Assembly: GCA_963830485.1 (NCBI GenBank)
Contig: CAWHNE010000035.1
Coordinates: 124,001-188,000, forward strand
Direction of reading: 5' to 3'
Length of the DNA: 64,000 nucleotides
From: CAIWHR01 sp963830485
GTDB taxonomy: Bacteria > Pseudomonadota > Gammaproteobacteria > Burkholderiales > Casimicrobiaceae
Under the pieces are notes generated by a model. The model was not told the origin of the DNA and made no database searches. It saw nothing but the letters and a program-made list of their open reading frames with translations. Positions 44,590 through 53,697 of this stretch are shown here, in pieces. Made by a program: the position numbers and the translations under genes. The first letter of the stretch is position 1. Every line of letters starts with the position of its first letter.

Positions 44590-44737
44590 TCGTAAGGCTT
44601 CGTCTTCGGGCGCCATGCTTTGTTGCTCGTCGAATTCCTCGCTTGTGTACGTCTGGGTACACGGCGCTTCGGAACTCTCCTTACGCCTCGTCTGGCACCC
44701 GAACACTCGCTTTCCGTCCTGATATCGTGGCCAATTG

Positions 44738-44811
44738 TGGAGCGGGTGAAGGGAATCGAACCCTCGTCGTAAGCTTGGAAGGCTTCTGCTCTACCATTGA
44801 GCTACACCCGC
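44738..44811 (-). tRNA. tRNA-Gly (TCC)
   Basis: A 74-base cloverleaf: acceptor GCGGGTG/CACCCGC, D-arm GCTCAATGGTAGAGC, anticodon loop CTTCCAA (anticodon TCC), T-arm GGGTTCGATTCCC, encoded 3' CCA. The 148 bases to tRNA-Thr contain no gene that I can support. Confidence 0.97.
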
Positions 44812-44920
44812 CTGCCTGTTACCGGGAATCCGCAGCGAAGCCCTCGTTTGCCTTCCGATACCGCCTTCCCCGCGCCTGCCTGCTATCCGATGTCGTGGTC
44901 CTGACCGATAATCGCTGGGG

Positions 44921-45005
<85 letters not shown>

Positions 45006-45018
45006 GACGGAACACGCG

Positions 45019-45048
45019 AGTATAGCAATTTGTGGGCCGAGCTGTCAA
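45019..45048 (-). promoter_or_regulatory. Promoter of the tRNA-tuf-secE-nusG-rpl-rpo transcript
   Basis: On the minus strand a perfect TTGACA (45048-45043) and TATACT (45024-45019) are 18 bases apart. A GC-rich segment CGCGTG follows the -10, the type of discriminator seen in stable-RNA promoters under stringent control. It is directly upstream of tRNA-Tyr. The GMC gene at 45124 runs the other way. Confidence 0.85.
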
Positions 45049-45123
45049 AACCCTGAAAAACAACGGGAAAGCACCCTTCGGCGGTCGTTTTCGAATGGCT
45101 TTCCCGGGCTCTGCCGAGGCGGA

Positions 45124-46725
45124 ATGAGCGACGTCGATTTCGTCATCGCCGGCGGCGGCACGGCGGGGTGCGTGCTTGCGAACCGGCTGTCCGCGGACGG
45201 CCGGCATCGCGTCCTGCTGCTCGAAGCGGGACCGCGCGACAACTATCCGTGGATTCACATTCCGATCGGGTACGCGAAGACGATGTTCCACCCGGTCTAC
45301 AACTGGCGCTTCTCGACCGAGCCCGAACCCGGGATGAACGGGCGCGAGATCTACTGGCCTTCCGGCCGGACGCTCGGCGGCTCGAGCGCAATCAACGGAC
45401 TCATCTACATCCGCGGCCACCGCGACGACTACGATCACTGGGCCGCGCTCGGCAATCGCGGCTGGGGCTACACCGATGTGCTCCCGTATTTCCGCAAGCT
45501 CGAGCACAACGTCCGCGGCGAAAGCGAGTGGCACGGCGCGGCAGGCCCGCTGTGGGTCTCGGACATCCGCGCGAAGCATGAGCTCGTCGAGGCGCTGATC
45601 GCCGCCGGCGGCGAGATCGGCGTCCCGCGCAATCCGGACTTCAACGGCGCGACGCAGGAAGGCGCGGGCTATTACCAGCTCACGACCAGGAACGGCTTTC
45701 GCTGCTCGACCGCGGTCGCGTACCTGCGGCCCGCACGGGGACGCGCGAACCTGGAGGTGGCGACGAACGCCCGCGCGACGCGAATCGTGATGGGCGGGCG
45801 GCGCGCGACAGGCATCGTCTATCGGCAAGGGGACCGCGAGCAGACGGTCAGTGTCCGGCGCGAAGTGATCGTCGCGGCAGGTTCGCTGCAATCGCCGCAG
45901 CTCCTGCAGCTTTCGGGCATCGGACCCGCTTCGCTGCTGCAGGGATTCGGGATTCCGGTCGTCCATCCGCTCGAAGGCGTCGGTGAAAACCTGCAGGATC
46001 ACTTGCAGGTACGCACGATCTTCCGCTGCACGAAGCCGATCACGACCAACGACACGCTGAAGTCCTGGTGGCGGACGATGGCGATGGGCGCGCGCTACGT
46101 CCTGACCCGCACCGGACCGATGGCGATCGGCATCAACCAGGGCGGGATGTTCGCGCGCACCGATCCCGCGCTCGCGCGCCCGGACGTCCAGTTCCACCTT
46201 GCGACCCTGTCCTCCGACATGGCGGGCTCGCCGGTCCACACGTTTTCGGGCTTCACGCTGTCGGTGTGCCAGCTGCGGCCCGAGTCACGCGGCTTCGTGC
46301 GCGTCAAGTCGCCGGACCCGCTGGCGGCGCCGGCGATGCAGCCGCGCTATCTGTCAACCGATCATGACCGCGCGACGATCGTCGCCGGCATCCGGCTCGC
46401 GCGCCGGCTCGCTTCGACGCGCGCGCTCTCGCCGTACATCGCCGGCGAGTACCTGCCGGGCTCTGCCGCCACGACCGACGACGATCTGCTCGCGTTCGCG
46501 CGCAACAAGGGCGCGACGATCTTCCACCCGGCGGGCACCTGCAGGATGGGGCCGGACAGCGACTCGCTGGCCGTCGTCGATCCGGAGCTGCGTGTGCACG
46601 GCGTGGGCGGACTGCGCGTCGTCGACTGCAGCGTGATGCCGACGATCGTATCCGGCAACACCAACGCCCCGGTGATCATGATCGCGGAGAAGGCGGCGGA
46701 CATGATCCTGCGCGACGCGCGCTGA
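45124..46725 (+). CDS. GMC-family FAD oxidoreductase (choline dehydrogenase-like)
   Basis: Flavin-dependent alcohol oxidase or dehydrogenase of 533 residues. ATG 45124 has a GAGGCGGA stretch just before it. The Rossmann motif is IAGGGTAGCVLANRL at about 7-21, the second signature is SGRTLGGSSAINGL near 78-91, and the active site has the His in FHPAGTCRMG and the Asn in GNTNAPVIMIAEKAADMI. It runs with the iron alcohol dehydrogenase 20 bases downstream. Choline itself is only one of many possible substrates. Confidence 0.9.
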   Translation: MSDVDFVIAGGGTAGCVLANRLSADGRHRVLLLEAGPRDNYPWIHIPIGYAKTMFHPVYNWRFSTEPEPGMNGREIYWPSGRTLGGSSAINGLIYIRGHRDDYDHWAALGNRGWGYTDVLPYFRKLEHNVRGESEWHGAAGPLWVSDIRAKHELVEALIAAGGEIGVPRNPDFNGATQEGAGYYQLTTRNGFRCSTAVAYLRPARGRANLEVATNARATRIVMGGRRATGIVYRQGDREQTVSVRREVIVAAGSLQSPQLLQLSGIGPASLLQGFGIPVVHPLEGVGENLQDHLQVRTIFRCTKPITTNDTLKSWWRTMAMGARYVLTRTGPMAIGINQGGMFARTDPALARPDVQFHLATLSSDMAGSPVHTFSGFTLSVCQLRPESRGFVRVKSPDPLAAPAMQPRYLSTDHDRATIVAGIRLARRLASTRALSPYIAGEYLPGSAATTDDDLLAFARNKGATIFHPAGTCRMGPDSDSLAVVDPELRVHGVGGLRVVDCSVMPTIVSGNTNAPVIMIAEKAADMILRDAR

Positions 46726-46745
46726 CACGGATTCGAGGAGAGCGC

Positions 46746-48056
46746 ATGCCCTGCTGCCACGCCGATTTCGCCGCCGTCGAGGGAAGCGACCGCGGCTTCA
46801 CCGTCGGGATGCCGACGTTCACGTTCGGCGCCGGCGTGCTCGCCGAGGCTGGAGACAGCGCGCGCGAGCTCGGTCTCTCGCGCGTCGCGCTCTTCACCGA
46901 TCCCCGGATGAAGGCGAGCGAGTTCGTCGCCACGGTGAAGGCTTCGCTCGCCGCGGCGAAGGTCGACGTCGCGGTGTACGACGAGGTCGTGGTGGAGCCG
47001 ACCGACGCGTCGTTCCAGGATGCCGCCCGCTTCGCAGCCGGAGGCCGGTTCGATGGATTCGTGTCCGTCGGCGGCGGCTCGGTGATGGACACGTGCAAGG
47101 CGGCGAACCTCTACGCCACGCATCCCGCCGAGTTCATGACGTACGTGAACGCGCCGATCGGCGGCGGGCAGCAGGTCCCGGGCCGCGTGAAGCCGCACAT
47201 CGCCTGCCCGACGACGTCCGGCACCGGATCGGAGACGACGGGCATCGCGATCTTCAACCTGCGCTCGTTGAACGCGAAGACCGGCATCATCTCGCGCCGG
47301 CTCATCCCGGACGTCGCGCTGATCGACCCGACGGTGGCCGCGACGCTGCCGCGCAACGCGGTCGCCGCGACCGGCTTCGACTGCATGAGCCACGCGCTCG
47401 AGTCGCTAACGGCGCGCGCGTATCCGCGCCGGCTCAATCCCGCGCGTGGTACGCAGCGTCCGGTCTCGCAGGGCGCCAACCCGTTCTCGGACATGCTCGC
47501 CACCGAGGCGTTGAAGGGCGTCGGCAAGTTCCTCGTGCGCGCGGTGAGCAATCCGAGCGACACGGAGGCGCGCACCGAGATGATGTACGCGGCGATGCTC
47601 GCGGGTATCGCGTTCAACGCGGCCGGCTGCCACCTGCCGCACGGTCTCTCCTACGCGGTGTCGGGCCTCGCGAAGGACTGGCACGTCGACGGCTATCCCG
47701 AAGGGAAGTCGCTCGTTCCGCACGGGATGGCGGTCGTGCTCAACAATCCGTCGGTGTGGCGCTTCACCGCGCCGTCTTGTCCACAGCGGCATCTGCACGG
47801 CGCCCAGTGTCTCGGCGCGAATACGGATGATGCGCGAGCCGATGACGCAGGCGACGTGCTCGCGTCGCGCGTGATCGAGCTCATGCGCGCCACCGCGATG
47901 CCGAACGGGCTCGCCGCGCTCGGCTTCGACGCCTCCCACCTCGACGCCCTCGCGACCGGTGCCGAGCCACAGTACCGCGTGATCCGCAATGCGCCGAAGG
48001 ACGTCGGGCGCGACGATCTGACCGCGCTCTTCCGCGCGGCGCTCAGCTACTGGTGA
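46746..48056 (+). CDS. Iron-containing alcohol dehydrogenase, hydroxyacid-oxoacid transhydrogenase-like
   Basis: A 436-residue group III alcohol dehydrogenase. The nucleotide-binding segment is FVSVGGGSVMDTCKA, and metal ligands lie in FDCMSHALESL and CHLPHGLSYAV. The ~40-residue insertion around QRPVSQGANPFSDM and the N-terminal CC pair resemble the HOT/ADHFE1 branch, which oxidises 4-hydroxybutyrate with 2-oxoglutarate as acceptor. GGAGAG precedes ATG 46746. It overlaps the end of phoR by 14 bases, tail to tail. Confidence 0.85.
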   Translation: MPCCHADFAAVEGSDRGFTVGMPTFTFGAGVLAEAGDSARELGLSRVALFTDPRMKASEFVATVKASLAAAKVDVAVYDEVVVEPTDASFQDAARFAAGGRFDGFVSVGGGSVMDTCKAANLYATHPAEFMTYVNAPIGGGQQVPGRVKPHIACPTTSGTGSETTGIAIFNLRSLNAKTGIISRRLIPDVALIDPTVAATLPRNAVAATGFDCMSHALESLTARAYPRRLNPARGTQRPVSQGANPFSDMLATEALKGVGKFLVRAVSNPSDTEARTEMMYAAMLAGIAFNAAGCHLPHGLSYAVSGLAKDWHVDGYPEGKSLVPHGMAVVLNNPSVWRFTAPSCPQRHLHGAQCLGANTDDARADDAGDVLASRVIELMRATAMPNGLAALGFDASHLDALATGAEPQYRVIRNAPKDVGRDDLTALFRAALSYW

Positions 48057-49401
48057 CGGCGTGCGCAACGGCTTCGCCGGCCGCAACCGGCAACGCCCGC
48101 ACGCGCGCCGCGGGCAGGATCGCCGCGAACGTGCTGCCCTTGCCGGGCTCGCTCTCGATCGCGAGTTCCGCCTGGTGGCGCAGGAGCACGTGGCGGACGA
48201 TCGCGAGGCCGAGGCCCGTGCCGCCGGTCGCGCGCGAACGGCTGCGGTCGACCCGGTAGAAGCGCTCGGTGAGTCGCGGGATGTGCTCGGCGGCGACCCC
48301 GACGCCCGTGTCGGCGACGGCGAACGTCCCGTGGCCCTCGGCGTCGATGCCCCAAGAGAGCGTGATCGTGCCGCCGTCGGGTGTATAGCGGACCGCATTC
48401 GACAGGAGATTGCCGAAGGCGCTCGCAAGCTCGTCGCGCGCGCCGGTGACGAGCGCGGCCTCGTCCGCCGGCGACACGGCGACGATCGTATGCCGGCCCG
48501 CGGACAGCGCGCGCGCCAGCGCGCAGAGCTCGGCGACCAATGGGGCAATCGGAAACGTCGCGTCGACCGGCGGATTCTGCTCGCTTTCGAGCGCCGAGAG
48601 CGTGAGGAGGTCGTCCACCAGCCGCTGCATATTGCGCGCCTGCTCGGCCACGAGACCAAGATAGCGCTGGCGCTGCCGCGGATCGAGATCGAGGTCCTGC
48701 AGCGTCTCGACAAACCCGGTGACGACCGTGAGCGGCGTCTTGAGCTCGTGGGAGACGTTGGCGATGAACTCGCGACGCATCCGCGCGGCCGCTTCGAAGC
48801 GCGTGATGTCACGGGAGAGCAGGAGCTTCTGCTCGTCCCCGTACGGCACGACCTGGATCGACAGCGTGACGCCCGGCTCGCGTTGCGACCCGACGATGAC
48901 CGGCTCCGAGAAATCGTTCGCTTCGAGGTAGCGGATCACCTCGGGCTGACGGACGAGATTGCCGACCATCTGCCCCAGGTCGCGCTCCGGATCGAGGCCG
49001 AGGTGGACGCTCGCGCGTGCGTTGGCAAAGCGGATCCGGTTCGTCTCGTCGAGCACGACGATGCCTTCGGGAATCGCCTCGGCTACCGCCGCGAAGCGCT
49101 CGATCCGCTGCACGAGACCGCGCTCCACGTCGACGCGCGTGCGCACGCGCCGGTAGAGCCCGGTGAACGCCTGCCGCCAGCTGCCGCGGCCCTCGGGCAC
49201 CGGCGCGTCGAGCGGGCCCTCGGTCCAGCGCGCGAACACGTCGAGCTGCCACAGATGGAACGCGACGATTGCAGCGGCCGTGGCCGCAAGCACCGCGAGC
49301 GCCCAGCCAGCGCCGAAGACGAGCCATGCGACGAGCGTTGCCGCGGCGGCGACCACGGGCGCGGCCAGCGCGGCGTAGAACGTGCGCGTCATGGCGCGCA
49401 T
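48043..49401 (-). CDS. phoR: Phosphate regulon sensor kinase PhoR
   Basis: Inner-membrane histidine kinase, 452 residues. Two spans are near residues 8-30 and 32-50, with almost no periplasmic part, as in PhoR. A PAS domain follows (about 100-200), then the H-box with His218 (FIANVSHELKTPLT) and the ATPase motifs NLLSNAVRYTP, VADTGVGV and GTGLGLAIV. It is the last gene of the pst-pho operon. ATG 49392 is an alternative start. Confidence 0.95.
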   Translation of the reverse strand: MRAMTRTFYAALAAPVVAAAATLVAWLVFGAGWALAVLAATAAAIVAFHLWQLDVFARWTEGPLDAPVPEGRGSWRQAFTGLYRRVRTRVDVERGLVQRIERFAAVAEAIPEGIVVLDETNRIRFANARASVHLGLDPERDLGQMVGNLVRQPEVIRYLEANDFSEPVIVGSQREPGVTLSIQVVPYGDEQKLLLSRDITRFEAAARMRREFIANVSHELKTPLTVVTGFVETLQDLDLDPRQRQRYLGLVAEQARNMQRLVDDLLTLSALESEQNPPVDATFPIAPLVAELCALARALSAGRHTIVAVSPADEAALVTGARDELASAFGNLLSNAVRYTPDGGTITLSWGIDAEGHGTFAVADTGVGVAAEHIPRLTERFYRVDRSRSRATGGTGLGLAIVRHVLLRHQAELAIESEPGKGSTFAAILPAARVRALPVAAGEAVAHAVTSS

Positions 49402-49421
49402 CCTACTCCATCACGCGACCC

Positions 49422-50108
49422 CTAGCGCGGCGTCGCGAGCCGGTAGCCTGTGCCGCGCACCGTCTCGATCATCGTGTCGCAGCCGGCGGGCTCGAGCGCA
49501 ACACGAAGTCGCCGGATGTGGACGTCGACCGTGCGCTCCTCGATGTAAACCTGGTCGCCCCACACCTGGTCCAGGAGCTGCGCGCGCGAGTGGACGCGCT
49601 CGGGCCGCGCGAGGAAGAAGCGCAGCAGCCGAAATTCGGTCGGACCGAGCTCGACCGTCTTGCCGGCCGCCGTCACGCGGTGCGTCGTCGGATCGAGGCG
49701 GAGCGGACCGACCTCGAGCGGCTCCTGCGCTGCCTCCGGCGCGCGTCGCCGGAGCACCGCCTTGACGCGCGCCTTCAGCTCGCGCGGGCTGAACGGCTTC
49801 GTCACGTAGTCGTCGACCCACGCCTCGAGCCCGGCGACCTTGTCCGCCTCGTCGCTGCGCGCGGTGACCATGATGACCGGCAGCTCGCGCGTGCGCGGGT
49901 CGCCGCGGAGCTCCTTCGCGAACGCGAGCCCCGAGAGTCCCGGCAGCATCCAGTCGAGCAGCACGAGATCGGGAAGCTCGTCCTTCAGCATCCGCCGCGC
50001 GGTCTCCGCATCCGCGGCGCCCTCGACGTCATAACCCGCGTCGACGAGGTTGACTTTGAGCAGCTCGAGGATCGCCGGTTCGTCCTCGACGACCATGATC
50101 GTCGGCAT
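49422..50108 (-). CDS. phoB: Phosphate regulon response regulator PhoB
   Basis: OmpR-type regulator of 228 residues from ATG 50108, which shares one base with the phoU stop (TGATG). The receiver has EDEPAI, Asp52 (LLDWMLPG), Thr82 and Lys104; the winged helix ends VRGTGYRLATPR. The segment normally reading G-A-D-D before YVTKPF is AWVDD here, an unusual change. It should bind the Pho boxes upstream of pstS. Confidence 0.95.
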   Translation of the reverse strand: MPTIMVVEDEPAILELLKVNLVDAGYDVEGAADAETARRMLKDELPDLVLLDWMLPGLSGLAFAKELRGDPRTRELPVIMVTARSDEADKVAGLEAWVDDYVTKPFSPRELKARVKAVLRRRAPEAAQEPLEVGPLRLDPTTHRVTAAGKTVELGPTEFRLLRFFLARPERVHSRAQLLDQVWGDQVYIEERTVDVHIRRLRVALEPAGCDTMIETVRGTGYRLATPR

Positions 50109-50815
50109 CACGGCTCGTGCAGCTCCGCCCGGATCTGATCGGCCGACGCATGCCGCACGTCGATTCCCTTGACCGCCTGGACGACCGCCTCCGAGATGTT
50201 CTTCGCGTGGTCGCCGACGCGCTCGATCGACTTGGCGATGAACACGATCTCGAGCGCCGCCGTGATCGTGCGAGGGTCTTCCATCATGTAGCTGATCAGC
50301 TGGCGCATGATCGCGTGGAACGACGCGTCGACGGTCTCGTCGTCGCCGACGACTTCGGCCGCCGCGTCGGTGTCGAGGCGCGCGAACGCGTCGAGCGCCG
50401 CCTGCAGCATGGCCCGCACCGTCTCGAGCGCGCGCGTCACGTCGTGGTAGCGGAGCTGCGCGAGGCGTCCGCTGCCGCCCGCCTGCTCCGCCTTGAACAC
50501 GATCTTCTTCGCCTCGTCGCCGATCCGCTCGAGATCGTTCACCACCTTGGTGACGGTCATGATCATCCGCAGGTCGATCGCCGCCGGCTGCCGCTTGGCG
50601 ATGATCTGCGTGCATTGCTGGTCGATCTCCATCTGCATCCGGTTGATCGCCTGCTCGTCGGCGCCGACCGCGTCGATCAGGTCGGCCACCTCCTCGTCGG
50701 CGAGTGCGGCGAGCGCGCGATCGAGCTGTTTCTCGACGAGCCCGCCCATCGCGAGGACGCCGCTGCGGATCGTCTCCATCTCGGCGTCGAACTGCTTGTG
50801 CGTGTGTTCGGTCAT
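50108..50815 (-). CDS. phoU: Phosphate transport system regulator PhoU
   Basis: Metal-binding helical-bundle protein that links the Pst transporter to PhoR, turning the regulon off in high phosphate. The 235 residues contain the two PhoU repeats, each with an E/DxxxD-type metal motif (LERIGDEAKKI, IERVGDHAKNIS). It lies 24 bases after pstB and is coupled to phoB. Confidence 0.96.
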   Translation of the reverse strand: MTEHTHKQFDAEMETIRSGVLAMGGLVEKQLDRALAALADEEVADLIDAVGADEQAINRMQMEIDQQCTQIIAKRQPAAIDLRMIMTVTKVVNDLERIGDEAKKIVFKAEQAGGSGRLAQLRYHDVTRALETVRAMLQAALDAFARLDTDAAAEVVGDDETVDASFHAIMRQLISYMMEDPRTITAALEIVFIAKSIERVGDHAKNISEAVVQAVKGIDVRHASADQIRAELHEP

Positions 50816-50839
50816 GGGGTGTGCCTCATGGCAGCATGA

Positions 50840-51652
50840 TCAGCCAAAGCGACCGGTGATGTAGTCCTCGGTTTCCTTCCGCCGCGGCTTGAGGAAGATC
50901 TGGTCGGTCTCGCCGAACTCGATCAACTCGCCCAGATACATGTAGCCGGTGTAGTCCGACACGCGCGCCGCCTGCTGCATGTTATGCGTGACGATGGCGA
51001 TCGTGTAGTCTTCCTTGAGCTCGGTGATGAGCTCCTCGATCTTCGCCGTCGAGATCGGGTCGAGCGCGGACGTCGGCTCGTCGAGCAGCAGCACCTCGGG
51101 CTTGACCGCAACCGCGCGCGCGATGCACAGGCGCTGCTGCTGCCCGCCGGAGAGTGCCATCCCGCTCTGCTTCAGCTTGTCCTTCGCCTCGTCCCACATC
51201 GCCGCCTTGGTGAGCGCCCATTCGACGCGCTCGTCCATCTCGCGCGACGACAGGTCCTCGTAGAGCCGCACGCCGAACGCGATGTTGTCGTGGATCGACA
51301 TCGGGAACGGCGTCGGCTTCTGGAAGACCATGCCGACCTTCGCCCGCAGCAGGTTGATGTCCACGCCCGGGGCGAGGATGTTCTCCCCGTCCAGCATGAT
51401 TTCGCCGACGGCCCGCTGCCCCGGATAGAGCGAATACATGCGGTTCAACGTGCGCAGCAGCGTCGACTTGCCACAACCTGACGGCCCGATGAACGCCGTC
51501 ACACGCCGCTCGGCGATCTCCAGATTGATGTTCTTCAACCCCTGGAACCGCCCGTAGAAGAAATCGAGATTATGGATCGACATTTTTGGCACGGCGGAAG
51601 CGCGCGCTTCGTCCGTTGCCTCCGGGCGCACTGCGACAGCGTCTAGATTCAT
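50840..51652 (-). CDS. pstB: Phosphate ABC transporter ATP-binding protein PstB
   Basis: ATPase of the high-affinity phosphate importer, 270 residues. Walker A is GPSGCGKST, the Q-loop region VGMVFQKPTPFPMSI is typical of PstB, the signature is LSGGQQQR and Walker B is VLLLDEPTSALDP. The N-terminal ~22 residues before MSIHNL are an extension. It starts 22 bases after pstA. Confidence 0.97.
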   Translation of the reverse strand: MNLDAVAVRPEATDEARASAVPKMSIHNLDFFYGRFQGLKNINLEIAERRVTAFIGPSGCGKSTLLRTLNRMYSLYPGQRAVGEIMLDGENILAPGVDINLLRAKVGMVFQKPTPFPMSIHDNIAFGVRLYEDLSSREMDERVEWALTKAAMWDEAKDKLKQSGMALSGGQQQRLCIARAVAVKPEVLLLDEPTSALDPISTAKIEELITELKEDYTIAIVTHNMQQAARVSDYTGYMYLGELIEFGETDQIFLKPRRKETEDYITGRFG

Positions 51653-51674
51653 CGCCGGAATCCTCGTTCGTCGA

Positions 51675-52517
51675 TCACTTGACGGCCGCCTGCCGGAACA
51701 GCACGCGTGCGACGACGTTCAGCACCAGCACGGCGGCCGTGATCAGCAGTGCGCCCGCCCACGCGAGCTCCTGCCAATCCTTGTACGGGCTCATCGCGAA
51801 CTGGAAGATAACGACGGGCAGGTTGGCCATCGGCGCGTTGAGGTTCGACGTCCAGAACTGGTTGTTGAGCGCGGTGAAGAGAAGTGGCGCCGTTTCGCCG
51901 GAGATGCGCGCGACGGCGAGCAGTACCCCGGTGATCACGCCGGCGCGGACCGAGCGGAGGGTGACCATCAGGATCATCTTCCACTGCGGCGTGCCGAGCG
52001 CCGCGGCCGCCTCGCGCAGGCTGTCCGGCACGAGCTTCAGCATATTCTCGGTCGTACGAATGACGACCGGAATCACGATCAGGGCCAGTGCGAACGACCC
52101 TGCCCAGGCCGAGAAGTGGCCGACCTGGAACACGTAGATCGCATAGATGAAAAGACCGATGATGATCGACGGCGCCGACAGCAGGATGTCGTTGATGAAG
52201 CGTGTGACCGGCGCGAGCCAGCCGCGGCTGCCGAATTCGGCGAGGTAAATGCCGGCAAGGATGCCGATGGGCGTCCCCATCAAGGTTGCGAGGGCCGCCA
52301 TGACAATGCTGCCGGCGAGCGCGTTCAGCAGTCCGCCCGAGCTGCCCGGCGGCGGCGTCATCTCGGTGAACAGGCGCAGGCTGAGAGCGTGGAACCCCGC
52401 GTCGAGCAGCGTGTACAGGATCCAGAACAGGAACGCGATTCCGAACGCCATTGCCGCGAGCGACATCGCGAGATTGAAGCGGTTGACGAAAAGTCGTCGG
52501 GAGTAGAGCGAAGACAT
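51675..52517 (-). CDS. pstA: Phosphate ABC transporter permease PstA
   Basis: Second permease of the Pst importer, 280 residues with about six spans. The PLLFTALNNQFW segment near the end and the EAAAALGTPQWKMI coupling helix are typical. It starts 18 bases after pstC. Confidence 0.96.
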   Translation of the reverse strand: MSSLYSRRLFVNRFNLAMSLAAMAFGIAFLFWILYTLLDAGFHALSLRLFTEMTPPPGSSGGLLNALAGSIVMAALATLMGTPIGILAGIYLAEFGSRGWLAPVTRFINDILLSAPSIIIGLFIYAIYVFQVGHFSAWAGSFALALIVIPVVIRTTENMLKLVPDSLREAAAALGTPQWKMILMVTLRSVRAGVITGVLLAVARISGETAPLLFTALNNQFWTSNLNAPMANLPVVIFQFAMSPYKDWQELAWAGALLITAAVLVLNVVARVLFRQAAVK

Positions 52518-52535
52518 CGCGATCGGCGCCCGGAA

Positions 52536-53576
52536 TCAGGTTTGTCTGCCCTCGCCTCTGGCGAGCTGCAGCAGCAGGAGCTTCGCCAGCGCGAGAACGA
52601 CGAACGTGATAACGAAGAGAATGAGGCCAAGCTGGATCAGCGCCGACGTGTAGAGATCGCCGACCGCCTCGGTGAACTCGTTCGCCAGCGCGGATGCGAT
52701 GCTGTTGCCGGGGGCCAGGATCGACGTTGTCAGCCGGTGCGCGTTGCCGATCAGGAACGTCACCGCCATCGTCTCGCCGAGCGCGCGGCCCAAGCCCAGC
52801 ATGATGCCGCCGATGACCCCGACTTTCGTGTAGGGCAGCACGATGTTGCGCACGACCTCCCACGTCGTACAGCCGATGCCGTACGCCGACTCCTTGAGCA
52901 CGGGAGGCACGATCTCGAACACGTCGCGCATCACCGCCGCGATGAACGGTATGACCATGATCGCCAGCACGAATCCGGCGGTCAGCACACCAATGCCTTG
53001 TGGCGGGCCTTTGAAGAGCGCGCCAAGCACGGGCACGGCGCCCAGCGTGCCGATGAGCCACGGCTGCACGTGGTCGGCAAACAGCGGCGCGAGCACGAAC
53101 AGCCCCCACATGCCATAGATAATGCTGGGAATCGCGGCCAACAGCTCGATCGCCGTCCCGAGGGGGCGCTTCATCCAGGTCGGTGAAAGCTCGGTGAGGA
53201 ATAGCGCAATGCCGAAGCTGACTGGGACGCCGATCAGGAGCGCGATTGCGGACGTGGCCAACGTGCCGACGATCGGGACCAGCGCGCCGAACTGCTCGGT
53301 CACCGGATTCCACTCGGCACTGACGAGGAACCCGAGCCCGAACTTCTGCATCGAGGGCAGGCTTCCGTAGACGAGCGACGCGAGAATGCACAGCAGCAGC
53401 GCCAGCACGAGGAAGGCGAAGAAGCGCGTGACGGACCGGAAGATCAGGTCCTGCAGCTGGATCTTGGAATGCTTCGGATCGGGCATTCGGGCGACGCCCA
53501 CCTTCGCCGGCTGCGGCGCGGAGGCGATGATACCCGGAATGGCGTTCGCTGGCGTCGCGAGGATGTTGGCGTTCAC
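52536..53576 (-). CDS. pstC: Phosphate ABC transporter permease PstC
   Basis: First permease of the Pst importer, 346 residues. Typical segments are FLTELSPTWMKRPLGTAIELLAAIPSIIYGMWG and the LKESAYGIGCTTWEVV coupling helix. The frame opens with GTG at 53576; ATG 53486 (MPDPKHSKIQ) would give 316 residues, nearer the family norm, so the start is uncertain. The 121-base gap to pstS shows no clear terminator. Confidence 0.95.
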   Translation of the reverse strand: MNANILATPANAIPGIIASAPQPAKVGVARMPDPKHSKIQLQDLIFRSVTRFFAFLVLALLLCILASLVYGSLPSMQKFGLGFLVSAEWNPVTEQFGALVPIVGTLATSAIALLIGVPVSFGIALFLTELSPTWMKRPLGTAIELLAAIPSIIYGMWGLFVLAPLFADHVQPWLIGTLGAVPVLGALFKGPPQGIGVLTAGFVLAIMVIPFIAAVMRDVFEIVPPVLKESAYGIGCTTWEVVRNIVLPYTKVGVIGGIMLGLGRALGETMAVTFLIGNAHRLTTSILAPGNSIASALANEFTEAVGDLYTSALIQLGLILFVITFVVLALAKLLLLQLARGEGRQT

Positions 53577-53697
53577 GTCGAAAGCCCGTTGGAACGCCCG
53601 CGCACCGGCAGACGGTGGGAGAGGTGGGATGCGACCCGTTGCGGCACCGGTCGAAGCATGCGAGCGCCGCGCTGGAGAGTGCGCGGGGAATGGTCGC

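Noticed and set aside
44590..44737. Possible extra tRNA or small gene in the spacer between tRNA-Thr and tRNA-Gly
   Set aside because: No cloverleaf or ribosome site found; open frames here overlap the tRNA genes.
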